A program made the translations under genes and the position numbers. Shown here in pieces: positions 8,702 through 18,900 of a stretch of 64,000 nt of DNA. Each line of letters opens with the position of its first letter. The first letter of the stretch is position 1. The stretch lies in contig QCHH01000001.1 of NCBI GenBank assembly GCA_003279585.1, forward strand, positions 62,001 through 126,000. Direction: 5' to 3'. The notes under the pieces are model-generated. The model saw nothing but the letters and a program-made list of their open reading frames with translations, made no database searches and was not told the DNA's origin. The DNA comes from Prochlorococcus sp. AG-402-A08. GTDB lineage: Bacteria; Cyanobacteriota; Cyanobacteriia; PCC-6307; Cyanobiaceae.

Positions 8702-9901
8702 CTAGAAGTTACTAGCTAATTGTTTAAACCACTCAATATACTCTTTTGGACCATTATTGATAATCATATTGAATTTTAGATCATCACTAGGATCACTAAT
8801 TCCTTTCATATCAGTTCCATTAATTCTTGGTCTTAATACCTGATCGTTGCAGCTGTTAACAAATACAACTTGATTTTTTTTCTTATATGATTCTCCCAAC
8901 CGTTGGATCAATGTTAAGAAACCTCTATCACTTCCACCTCTGAGCCAGAAATTATCTTTAGGATCTTTAACCGAGGTCACTGTATCTCCCACACCTATTA
9001 TTAGTGGCATTTGATCACTAGGAATTTTGTCTTTGCATAGCTCTATTAATTTGTTAAGTGTCTTTGGAGAATTCCTTACGTTGAAGTTTTCACCGAAAGG
9101 ATAAACGCCAGTTTTGTTTGAAATGTATTTATTTAATAGCAATAAGAGACCTGCTTCTTTTATTGCACCCTTAATAATAAACTGAATATCTGTTGTTCCG
9201 AATTCATTTAGAGTTGCATATTTCATTATTTCTTTTCCATCTCTTAATCCTAAATTTGGCATCAAATGCAGAAAAAAAGAGTTATCTAATCCAGATTTTC
9301 TAGAATCTTCTAGTAAATTATTCATTATTTTTTCCATAATTAATTGTAAACCTTTTACTTTTTTTAAATCATTTTTTACGTAGCTAAAAATTTCATTAAA
9401 GTTTAGAGTGGGAGTAAAGCGTGTATCACATACCGCTACATCAATTAACTTATTTCTTAGGTCATTCGATAGGTTTGGTAAGAATTTTTTTAATTCAATA
9501 GTTAACATCGTGCGCATCTTCATTGGAACTTTTGATAAAAAGCTAATTTCATTCTCTTTGAGTCCTGGATGCGATAAATTGCTAAACCTATCTTGAAATT
9601 CAACTCCACAGGCCGCAAGACCAGGCAAGTAATAGCCATATTCTCTCGCTTTCGTTTTTGAATTAAGTGCCTTTTCAACTAAACGATTAACGCCTCTTCT
9701 CCCTTCATGTTCTCCGCAGGTTAGGACTGCAAACTTCTCTCTTAATTTTGAAACGTCCTTCACATATTCTTTGTTGATCTCTCTTTTTAGTGGGTCTTGC
9801 ACTAGTGGGATACATACACCATCAAGATCTTGAACTATTAGAATATTTTGTTCATTTATTATAGTGTTAATAACTTCTTCTTTTGTGCTAAACATTTTCA
9901 T
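8702..9901 (-). CDS. stpA: Glucosylglycerol-3-phosphate phosphatase
   Basis: 399 aa, the StpA/GgpP family, which removes phosphate from glucosylglycerol phosphate in the last step of synthesis of the compatible solute glucosylglycerol. The family start ILIVQDLDGVCIPLV (20-34) contains the HAD-type DLDG nucleophile motif. Further conserved segments are FAVLTCGEHEGRRGVNRLVE and, near residue 300, PLIIGVGDTVTSVKD, a late HAD acidic motif. The partner synthase ggpS is not in this window. Divergent from an unrecognised gene, sharing a 164-base spacer that carries a perfect palindrome. Confidence 0.85.
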   Translation of the reverse strand: MKMFSTKEEVINTIINEQNILIVQDLDGVCIPLVQDPLKREINKEYVKDVSKLREKFAVLTCGEHEGRRGVNRLVEKALNSKTKAREYGYYLPGLAACGVEFQDRFSNLSHPGLKENEISFLSKVPMKMRTMLTIELKKFLPNLSNDLRNKLIDVAVCDTRFTPTLNFNEIFSYVKNDLKKVKGLQLIMEKIMNNLLEDSRKSGLDNSFFLHLMPNLGLRDGKEIMKYATLNEFGTTDIQFIIKGAIKEAGLLLLLNKYISNKTGVYPFGENFNVRNSPKTLNKLIELCKDKIPSDQMPLIIGVGDTVTSVKDPKDNFWLRGGSDRGFLTLIQRLGESYKKKNQVVFVNSCNDQVLRPRINGTDMKGISDPSDDLKFNMIINNGPKEYIEWFKQLASNF

Positions 9902-9977
9902 GAAAGAAGTGTTTAAATATTAGTTTACTCTGGTTCAAATGAATTTACACTTTATTGATAGTTATTATTCTTAAATA

Positions 9978-9995
9978 AGTATATAGCTATATACT
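9978..9995. promoter_or_regulatory. 18-bp perfect palindrome, possible operator
   Basis: AGTATATAGCTATATACT is an exact inverted repeat with no spacer, placed between divergent stpA (starts 9901) and the 513-aa gene (starts 10066). Its TATA-rich arms could overlap a -10 element for either direction. The position suggests one regulator controlling both sides; this is inference from placement and symmetry. AT-rich palindromes can also arise by chance in this genome. Confidence 0.45.
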
Positions 9996-10065
9996 CAGTA
10001 TTGTAAAAAAAAATTATTTAAACTTTCTTATTATTGTATATAATACAATTTAATGCAAATAAACT

Positions 10066-11607
10066 GTGCTTGAAAAGAATTTTAGTAATAGCTTCTTTAC
10101 TGAGCCTTATTCAATTGAGCCTTTAGCTACAAGAATTAGAGAGGTTTTGAATGGAAAAGTAGGATTTTATAGTGTCGGCTTATATCCTGCCTCTCTTGCC
10201 TATAATTGTGCTTTGCAAAATGGAGACTTAAATATTCTTTTAGCCCCTAGAGAAGGTAGAGAACTCTTTGGGGCTTTCTCTGATATTGATCTCTCTAAAA
10301 TGGATAAAGGTATAAAAAATAAAATTGAATCTATGGCAATTTCAAATAATGATAAATCAGGAAGATATAATACTCTGGAGGATTTAATAATTAACTGTGA
10401 ATTAGTTATTTTGAGTTCAAATAGTAAACATATAATAAACGACGTTAATTTAGTATTTAAAGTCAGAAAAGAACTTAATCGTGAAAATGTCTTAATTGCA
10501 TGCTTGGTTGGCTCGTTTTGCCATGACTGCAATTTGCATGAATCTTTCGTGTTGTGTGAAAAATTTAATAATCTAGCTTTCTTTTCCGGGTTTCATCGGC
10601 ACGGAGCACTTCGAAATCCATTAGATAGTTTTACTGCTAATTTTTGTCATCCAGATGCTATGAATGCAATATTAGGTGCAAAATTATTAAATAAAATTTC
10701 ACCAAACATCCAAGTTTCTGCAGGTATACATAACGTTGAAGGTCAATATATAAAAGCTGCTAAAAATATATCTTCAATTTTTGCGGGATTCGGTCATACT
10801 TTTCATAAGAATAATCCTGGACTACTACCAACTTTATTGACTCTATTATTAGATCAATGCCTAGACCAGGCTGCCTATGTTTCAATGAGTCGATCAGATA
10901 GGGAGAATTTATATACAAAACAGCCTTTTCCTATTACTGAACTTGGATATACTGTCCAACGTATAGAGGCGTCCCTCCTGAAGGATGGAGATTTTGTTCA
11001 GGTAAGAGATCATACTTTTAGTCAATTAACAGCTATGGTTGCCGACGTTAGAGGGAGCATGATGTTACCTGTCAGTGGTAAGCCAACTAGGAATTTTCAA
11101 GCTGGTGAAGTCCTGGCTGAGAAGATGATTATGTATGAGAGATGCCCAACAGGAGTAGATGAGTTTTTAGAATGGTGCGAAAAAGCTGGTCTTAAACGTG
11201 GAGCTTTAGAAGGAATAAATTCTTTAAATTATTGGCCACATATCCTGAGAAAATATTCAATACCCATGAATAATGCTTCAATGATAAATCTTTTATATAT
11301 GTGTATAATGGCTCCTGATGAGATTAAACAGGACATTTATAATGTTATGACAAGTAGTAGGGAGTTGGCTAATTACTGTCAAGAATCTGTTAAATCATGT
11401 AAGAGTAAAAAAATATCTGATTCGCTAAATAATTTTCATTTGGAAACTTCTATTGATTTTTTGATAAAGTCATTAATTGATGAAGATCGATTGTTTTTCG
11501 AATCTAATGATATTGACTTTGATAATCCATTAAAATCAGAAGATAAACCAATTTATAATAAAGTTATTGATTATATAGAAACTTATTTAATAGAATCTAA
11601 TACATAA
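10066..11607 (+). CDS. Unrecognised 513-aa protein, possible Rossmann-like N-terminus
   Basis: 513 aa, not confidently recognised. Residues 33-150 alternate strands and helices (GKVGFYSVGLYPASLAYNCA, then CELVILSSNSKHI), loosely like the NAD-binding part of glycerol-3-phosphate dehydrogenases; a strict GxGxxG motif is missing. A conserved-looking middle section contains FSGFHRHGALRNPLDSF, VSAGIHNVEGQYIKAAKNIS and FGHTFHKNNPGLLPTLLTL, with many His and Asn residues that look catalytic. No membrane segment. GTG start. It is followed ten bases later by an APH-fold kinase and faces stpA, so a role in glucosylglycerol or related solute metabolism is an inference from context. Confidence 0.6.
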   Translation: MLEKNFSNSFFTEPYSIEPLATRIREVLNGKVGFYSVGLYPASLAYNCALQNGDLNILLAPREGRELFGAFSDIDLSKMDKGIKNKIESMAISNNDKSGRYNTLEDLIINCELVILSSNSKHIINDVNLVFKVRKELNRENVLIACLVGSFCHDCNLHESFVLCEKFNNLAFFSGFHRHGALRNPLDSFTANFCHPDAMNAILGAKLLNKISPNIQVSAGIHNVEGQYIKAAKNISSIFAGFGHTFHKNNPGLLPTLLTLLLDQCLDQAAYVSMSRSDRENLYTKQPFPITELGYTVQRIEASLLKDGDFVQVRDHTFSQLTAMVADVRGSMMLPVSGKPTRNFQAGEVLAEKMIMYERCPTGVDEFLEWCEKAGLKRGALEGINSLNYWPHILRKYSIPMNNASMINLLYMCIMAPDEIKQDIYNVMTSSRELANYCQESVKSCKSKKISDSLNNFHLETSIDFLIKSLIDEDRLFFESNDIDFDNPLKSEDKPIYNKVIDYIETYLIESNT

Positions 11608-11617
11608 AACAAATTAT

Positions 11618-12781
11618 ATGGATATTGAAAAAATTAATTTGATTGCAAATAATTTTTTTTATAATTGTAAAGTTTTAAACATAGATTTTATAGATTCTGG
11701 TCTTATAAATAAAACATATATTATTGAACATTTAAAAAATGGTAAAAAGGCTAAATTTATTTTACAATGTCTTAGTAATATATTTGAATCTCATGAGATA
11801 GTTAATATGAATCACAGATTCATTACAGATCATATTGAAAAACAAATAAAGGAAAGTAACCTTATTTTTGGTAATTATAGATGGGAAATTCCAAGTTTAA
11901 TTAGGTGTAACTCTAATAACCTTTTTGTGCTCCCTTTTGATTCAGGATTTTGGCGTGCGATGGTATATATAGATAATACTTTAAGCTTTGATATTTTAGA
12001 AGATAAAAGTATGGCTTATCAAGTAGGTATTGGCCTTTCTAAGTTTCATTCATCTTGCTCCAATCTGGATTTTACAAAACTAAATAATAGTATTAAATAT
12101 TTTCATGATACAAAGTACTACATTGACCAATTTAATAACAGTCTTAAAGATTATAACTTTAGTAAATTGGACGTTAATGTAAATAGAAGGGTGCAAAATT
12201 TAATCTTAAGTTTATCTAATCATCTCATATATATTGAATTCTTATTAGGATATTTAAAGGAAAAATCAATAGACAATAGTGCTATCCATGGAGATCCTAA
12301 GCTAAATAATTTTCTCTTTGACATTCAATATAAATATGTTGTTTCTTTGATTGATCTAGATACTGTATCTTCTGGTTATTTACTTACTGATATGGCCGAT
12401 TGCATTCGCTCTATTTGTAATATTGCCGGCGAGGAACCAGATGATATTAAGAATGTATACTTTGATGTTAATTGTTGTAATTTTTTTCTCAAAGGATATT
12501 TCTCAATACCAAATGAAAAAGGTGATTACGGTTTTGCACTCCTTCCTGAATTTATTTATTTAATAATAGTTGAATTAACGATTAGATTTCTGAATGACTT
12601 TTTACAATCAAATAAGTACTTTAAAATAAAATATAAAACACAGAATCTATATAGAGCAGAGGTTCAATACCGATTACTTTCTAGCTTCGTCACTCAAATT
12701 TCTATTTTGTCGAATTCACTTCATGAAATTGGGATTTTACCAAATCCTACTTTTGTCTCAGATGTACAAAAAATTGTTTAG
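11618..12781 (+). CDS. APH-fold phosphotransferase (small-molecule kinase)
   Basis: 387 aa. The kinase signature is clear: SAIHGDPKLNNFLFD (222-235) gives the catalytic Asp226 and Asn231, and SLIDLDTVSSG (243-253) gives the metal-binding Asp. This is the aminoglycoside phosphotransferase/N-acetylhexosamine kinase (NahK) fold. The start DSGLINKTYII (27-36) corresponds to the nucleotide loop. The substrate is unknown; sugar or aminosugar is usual in this branch. It sits ten bases behind the 513-aa gene, probably in one operon, across the palindrome from stpA. Confidence 0.75.
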   Translation: MDIEKINLIANNFFYNCKVLNIDFIDSGLINKTYIIEHLKNGKKAKFILQCLSNIFESHEIVNMNHRFITDHIEKQIKESNLIFGNYRWEIPSLIRCNSNNLFVLPFDSGFWRAMVYIDNTLSFDILEDKSMAYQVGIGLSKFHSSCSNLDFTKLNNSIKYFHDTKYYIDQFNNSLKDYNFSKLDVNVNRRVQNLILSLSNHLIYIEFLLGYLKEKSIDNSAIHGDPKLNNFLFDIQYKYVVSLIDLDTVSSGYLLTDMADCIRSICNIAGEEPDDIKNVYFDVNCCNFFLKGYFSIPNEKGDYGFALLPEFIYLIIVELTIRFLNDFLQSNKYFKIKYKTQNLYRAEVQYRLLSSFVTQISILSNSLHEIGILPNPTFVSDVQKIV

Positions 12782-12836
12782 GGTTTTCATATACCCCTAC
12801 TTGTCACTAAAGTAAGGTTGATATTTATTTTTTCTT

Positions 12837-14911
<2,075 letters not shown>

Positions 14912-14933
14912 TTTTTTAAGGAGTTATATAGAT

Positions 14934-15827
14934 ATGGCTTTAATACTTCCTCGTAGTTATCATAAAATCTCTTCAATTGAAAAAAATCATATCTCGTGGA
15001 TTGAGCCTGAATTAGCAGAAAGACAGGATATAAGACCTCTTAGAATTGGGATACTAAATATTATGCCTTTGGGAAAACAGTATGAATTTAATTTATTGCA
15101 CCCGTTAGGACTTTCTCCACTACAAATAGAACCTATATGGATAAGATTAAAATCCCATTCATATAGAACTTGGGATCTTGAACATTTAAAAAACTTGTAT
15201 GTTCATTGGGAGGAGGCAATGTCTCCTACTCCTCTGGATGGTTTGATTATTACGGGAGCTCCTGTGGAGCATCTCCCGTTTGAAGCAGTAAATTATTGGA
15301 AAGAATTAGTAAATCTAATTGAAGAAGCAAAATTAAAATGTGCAAGCACCCTAGGATTGTGTTGGGCTGGTTTTGCAATGGCATATATGGCTGGGGTTGA
15401 GAAAAACAATTTCAAGAGAAAGCTTTTTGGTGTATATCCAATGAGGAGTCTTGTGCCTGGCCATTCTCTAATGGGAACACAAGATGATGAGTTCCTATGC
15501 CCCCAAAGTAGACATGCTGGTTTACCCGATGTTGAAATGGAAAAAGCTGAAAAGAAAGGCAAGCTAAGATTATTAGCCCATGGGGAAAAAGTAGGTTATA
15601 CAATTTTTGAAACACCTGACCAAAGGCAACTAATGCATTTAGGACATCCGGAATATAATGTTGATCGATTGAAATCTGAAATGGAAAGAGATAAGAAAAG
15701 AGGCGACGTACCTCCTCCAGAAAATTTTGATTGGAAAAAATCAAATACTTCATGGAGATCACATAGAAACTTATTATTTCAACAATGGCTATGGTTCTGT
15801 TACCAACGTGTAAGTCTAAGTATTTAA
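14934..15827 (+). CDS. metA: Homoserine O-acyltransferase
   Basis: 297 aa, MetA family, which activates homoserine with acetyl- or succinyl-CoA. The nucleophile is the Cys in STLGLCWAGFAMAY (about residue 143), and VEHLPFEAVNYW and PEYNVDRLKSEMERD are family motifs; His in HLGHPEY and the following Glu complete the triad. The ATG is preceded by AAGGAG with good spacing. Pairing with a sulfhydrylase (metY) rather than cystathionine synthase implies direct sulfhydrylation, where O-acetylhomoserine would be the natural product. Acyl donor specificity cannot be read from this alone. Confidence 0.88.
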   Translation: MALILPRSYHKISSIEKNHISWIEPELAERQDIRPLRIGILNIMPLGKQYEFNLLHPLGLSPLQIEPIWIRLKSHSYRTWDLEHLKNLYVHWEEAMSPTPLDGLIITGAPVEHLPFEAVNYWKELVNLIEEAKLKCASTLGLCWAGFAMAYMAGVEKNNFKRKLFGVYPMRSLVPGHSLMGTQDDEFLCPQSRHAGLPDVEMEKAEKKGKLRLLAHGEKVGYTIFETPDQRQLMHLGHPEYNVDRLKSEMERDKKRGDVPPPENFDWKKSNTSWRSHRNLLFQQWLWFCYQRVSLSI

Positions 15828-15875
15828 TTTTCTTAGATTTTTTAGTGACTAGATTTCTGGCAAATATAAATTTAA

Positions 15876-17141
15876 CTATTTTAAAGGTGGCATTATATTT
15901 CTTGGATCATAAATGGCTTTGATTTCTTGTAATTTAGGAAGCCAATCTTTGTATGCTGATGATAATTCTTTTTCATGCCACTCTAAATGTGGGTGTATTT
16001 GTGCAAGATGTACACCAGGGCAAATGAATTCTAGATTATTCCAACACTCCTTCATCCATTCAAGTGTTCTTTTTCTCTTCGATAGATCGTAGGCTTCCCA
16101 AGCCCCGTTAATCCAAGGTTTCCAAACCGCATCTCGATGAATAAATGAGGTATCAAGATCATTAAAATGTGTTAAACCTCCTAATTGTTGAGACGCTATA
16201 TAGCAACTTTTGTTAGGTCTTTTATTAATTAAATTTTTAAGGATTTTTAATACTTTTGGATTATTCTCTTTCCAAGCAGGGCCAAGTAAACCAAGAACTT
16301 CGGAATGGTTTGAATTATTATTTATTTTATTTCCTAAGCTTAAGTTTGGTAAGGAGTTCATATCGTTGAACTTTTTAATGGTTTTATTTCGCGAGAATGG
16401 CAATCGTTCTAATAAATTAATCAAGACAGATTCATTATCAGTATTTTTAACTTCCCCAATTGCATTAGCAAAAATATCTTCTCCATATATCCATTGAAAG
16501 CTTAGTGATTTTGGCCAGCTTTCAGCTTGATTGATGCATTCAGATAGCTGAGAAAATGAAAGATTCGCAGTCCAACTTAATAGTGGTCTTAATGGCTGAG
16601 TTTTTAACTTTACTTTTGTGATTATGCCAAAAAATATTGCTGCTCCGCAAAGCGCTTTCCATTCAAAAGTTGATTCTTTTTTTGTATTTGGTTTGAATAA
16701 ATGAAATTCTTTTCCATTTCCCCAAAAACCTTGAATTTCTTTGATTTGATCAATTGCTAATCCTCTGCTTCTACTTAGTGGACTTATGCCACCTGTCAAA
16801 ATATATCCCATTCCTGTTTTTCCAGATAAACCAATTGGAAAACTTCTTTTATGCTTTAGTAAAAAAGAAGATAACTCTCCCATTGTTACTCCTGCCTCGA
16901 TTTCTACATCTTTTTTGCCAGAATCGAAAGTTATATTTTGGTATTTTTTCCTTAGGTTTAAAACCCAATGCTTGTCAGCGGCGGCTCTACTTGTAGTTCC
17001 TCCGCTAGATACTAAAAATGGTCTGGAGGTCTGTTGAGATAATTTTAGTGATTGGAATAATTCAGAGTTAACAGTTTCAATAACTCCAAGGACATCACTA
17101 TCGTTGGAATTTTGATTTTGTAGTGAGATTAAATTTTTAAT
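15876..17141 (-). CDS. FAD-linked (BBE/GlcD-like) oxidase with probable ATT start
   Basis: FAD/FMN-containing dehydrogenase of the PCMH/GlcD type. Only from Met at 16883 does an ATG-initiated frame begin (335 aa), but that would start inside the FAD domain. The same frame is open upstream to a TAG at 17157-17159 and encodes FLVSSGGTTSRAAADKHWV and VEIEAGVTMGELSSFL, clearly part of the FAD-binding fold. No ATG, GTG or TTG exists in that stretch. An ATT at 17139-17141 sits six bases after AAGGAG, giving about 421 aa, so I chose it. The C-terminus (WLPKLQEIKAIYDPRNIMP) matches the berberine-bridge-like end. Substrate unknown. Confidence 0.7.
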   Translation of the reverse strand: MKNLISLQNQNSNDSDVLGVIETVNSELFQSLKLSQQTSRPFLVSSGGTTSRAAADKHWVLNLRKKYQNITFDSGKKDVEIEAGVTMGELSSFLLKHKRSFPIGLSGKTGMGYILTGGISPLSRSRGLAIDQIKEIQGFWGNGKEFHLFKPNTKKESTFEWKALCGAAIFFGIITKVKLKTQPLRPLLSWTANLSFSQLSECINQAESWPKSLSFQWIYGEDIFANAIGEVKNTDNESVLINLLERLPFSRNKTIKKFNDMNSLPNLSLGNKINNNSNHSEVLGLLGPAWKENNPKVLKILKNLINKRPNKSCYIASQQLGGLTHFNDLDTSFIHRDAVWKPWINGAWEAYDLSKRKRTLEWMKECWNNLEFICPGVHLAQIHPHLEWHEKELSSAYKDWLPKLQEIKAIYDPRNIMPPLK

Positions 17142-17230
17142 AATCTGCTCCTTTTTCTATAAGGAATTTCTTAAGTTGATATTTTATAAAACTATATTCA
17201 ATTAAAGTAGATTATTGGTTAAAAAGCATT

Positions 17231-18244
17231 TTGATTTCCACTACATCAATCAATTATAAATATCCATCTAATATTGGAATTGTTTTATGCGGACATGGGA
17301 GTAGAGATCCTCAAGCAGTAGAGGAGTTTATGAATGTAGTAAATAAAATAAAATCAAGAATACCTAATATTCCAGTTGCCTTTGGATTCCTAGAGTTTAA
17401 TCGACCAATAATCAGTGAGGCCTTAGATCAAATTAGAGATACGGGAGTGGAGAGAATAATTGCTTTACCAGCTATGTTATTTGCGGCGGGACACACTAAA
17501 AATGACATCCCTGCAGTTTTGAAAAAATACTCTGATAAAAATAGAACTCCCATTCAATATGGCAGAGAGCTTGGCCTGAATTCTTTGATGATTGGAGCAG
17601 CAGGAGCAAGACTCAAAGAAATAATTGAAACTAATCCAATATTTCCGATTTCTGAAACATTACTTGTAGTAGCAGGTAGGGGATCATCAGATCCAGATGC
17701 TAATTCAAACGTTTGTAAGATTACAAGGTTGCTTGTTGAGGGATTTGGTTTTGGATGGGGAGAAACAGTTTTTTCAGGAGTAACATTCCCCCTCGTTGAT
17801 CCTGGCTTGAGACATGCTCTTAAATTAGGTTTTAAAAGAGTAATTCTTTTACCTTATTTTCTTTTCTCTGGAGTTTTGGTAAATCGCGTTAGAGATCATG
17901 CTATTAGAGTTGCAAAAGATAATCCTGATGTTCAGTTTTTAAACGCAAGTTACCTATCAGACCAAGATTTAGTTATTGATACTTTTTTGGAGAGAATTCA
18001 AGAAGTTTTAAATGGGGAGAGTTTTATGAATTGTGCTTTATGTAAATATCGCTCTAATTTACTAGGGTTTGAAAGTGAGGTTGGATATGAGCAGATCAGT
18101 CACCATGATCATGTTGAAGGTTGTATAGATACTCCCCAATCGAATAAAAATCATGAACACTCTCATGAACATTTCCCTTATCCACATTCTGAGCATCCTT
18201 TAGGACCTGTTACGCTTCGCTCTTTAAATAAAGGCCAAATCTAA
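17231..18244 (+). CDS. cbiX: Sirohydrochlorin cobalt/ferrochelatase, CbiX/SirB type
   Basis: 337 aa, two tandem chelatase-like halves. The first opens with VLCGHGSRDPQAVEEF (metal-binding His) and the second with VVAGRGSSDPDANSN about residue 146, where the His is replaced. ALPAMLFAAGHTKNDIP carries a second active-site His. The tail (from about 290) is rich in His and acids (SHHDHVEG, EHSHEHFPYPHSEH), as in cobalt-handling CbiX proteins. It would insert Co or Fe into sirohydrochlorin, feeding B12 or siroheme; the B12-dependent nrdJ lies 7 kb away. TTG start at 17231. Confidence 0.8.
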   Translation: MISTTSINYKYPSNIGIVLCGHGSRDPQAVEEFMNVVNKIKSRIPNIPVAFGFLEFNRPIISEALDQIRDTGVERIIALPAMLFAAGHTKNDIPAVLKKYSDKNRTPIQYGRELGLNSLMIGAAGARLKEIIETNPIFPISETLLVVAGRGSSDPDANSNVCKITRLLVEGFGFGWGETVFSGVTFPLVDPGLRHALKLGFKRVILLPYFLFSGVLVNRVRDHAIRVAKDNPDVQFLNASYLSDQDLVIDTFLERIQEVLNGESFMNCALCKYRSNLLGFESEVGYEQISHHDHVEGCIDTPQSNKNHEHSHEHFPYPHSEHPLGPVTLRSLNKGQI

Positions 18245-18630
18245 AAAAAATAGGTTTAAATTACAGAATCATTTGTCTCTTTCTTGCTTGCGACGCAAGG
18301 GACTCGTTATTTATACAATTTTTTAATGTTTAGTTTCGCCGCTTTTCCCCAAGTGATTTCCACAACTAGTGAATAGTTTTCCACTATAAAAAACCAAGAC
18401 TCTAGTTTTAGTGAAGGACTTGTGGGATTCAATAGATATTTTAATAGTAATTTACACTTATACATCTTCGCGGGGCAAGCCCATTCTGTTTGAAAAGCTT
18501 CCTCTAGAAGCCTTGGTAAGCAATGAGTCTAGTCCTGTCTTAAATTTTTGGTATACTTTTTCTTTATCTTTGACGTTTTATTGAAAATTTAAGATCCTTA
18601 TCTCATAGTTTTGAGCTTTTTAAAAAGGTA
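18245..18630. other. Intergenic region with hairpin and DnaA-box-like cluster
   Basis: 386 bases without a protein gene. A small hairpin CTTGC-GAC-GCAAG at 18287-18299 lies 43 bases after the chelatase stop; it may terminate that transcript, but its T-run is not adjacent. Three nonamers close to the cyanobacterial DnaA box TTTTCCACA lie in one direction: TTTTCCCCA (18343-18351), ATTTCCACA (18356-18364) and TTTTCCACT (18377-18385). A further hairpin GCTTC-CTCTA-GAAGC lies near 18508, and AGGACT/AGTCCT (18415 and 18530) could close a longer structured RNA. I cannot assign any of these firmly. Confidence 0.4.
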
Positions 18631-18900
18631 ATGGAGTTTAATCAAATTGAAACGCGTTTGGATGCGATAAAAAGTGATGAGGTCGTTTGTTCTGATAATG
18701 ACTTGGACGAAATGTCTATAAGTCTTGAGGCGGAGGTGCCTGAAGCTATTTATATGGGTATGAAGGAATTTATAAGTGGAAACGAGAATTGGGACCAATC
18801 AATGCTTATCAGTTCAGCGATAACAAATTTTCTTTTTCAAAATGGTTCAGAAGATAGGGCTGTTACTGAGAAATATTTAAATGATATTTTTAACCTTTAA
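18631..18900 (+). CDS. DUF2811 family protein
   Basis: 89 aa. The second half (EAEVPEAIYMGMKEFISGNE to SSAITNFLFQNG) matches the cyanobacterial DUF2811 family, small helical proteins of unknown function. The ATG follows AAAAAGGT, a reasonable ribosome site. Its end overlaps the convergent GMC oxidoreductase stop by 11 bases. Confidence 0.75.
   Translation: MEFNQIETRLDAIKSDEVVCSDNDLDEMSISLEAEVPEAIYMGMKEFISGNENWDQSMLISSAITNFLFQNGSEDRAVTEKYLNDIFNL

Noticed and set aside
16786..17037. Plus-strand frames of 80-95 codons overlapping the FAD oxidase gene
   Set aside because: They lie opposite the coding strand of a gene whose upstream frame clearly encodes the FAD domain; they have no recognisable motif.
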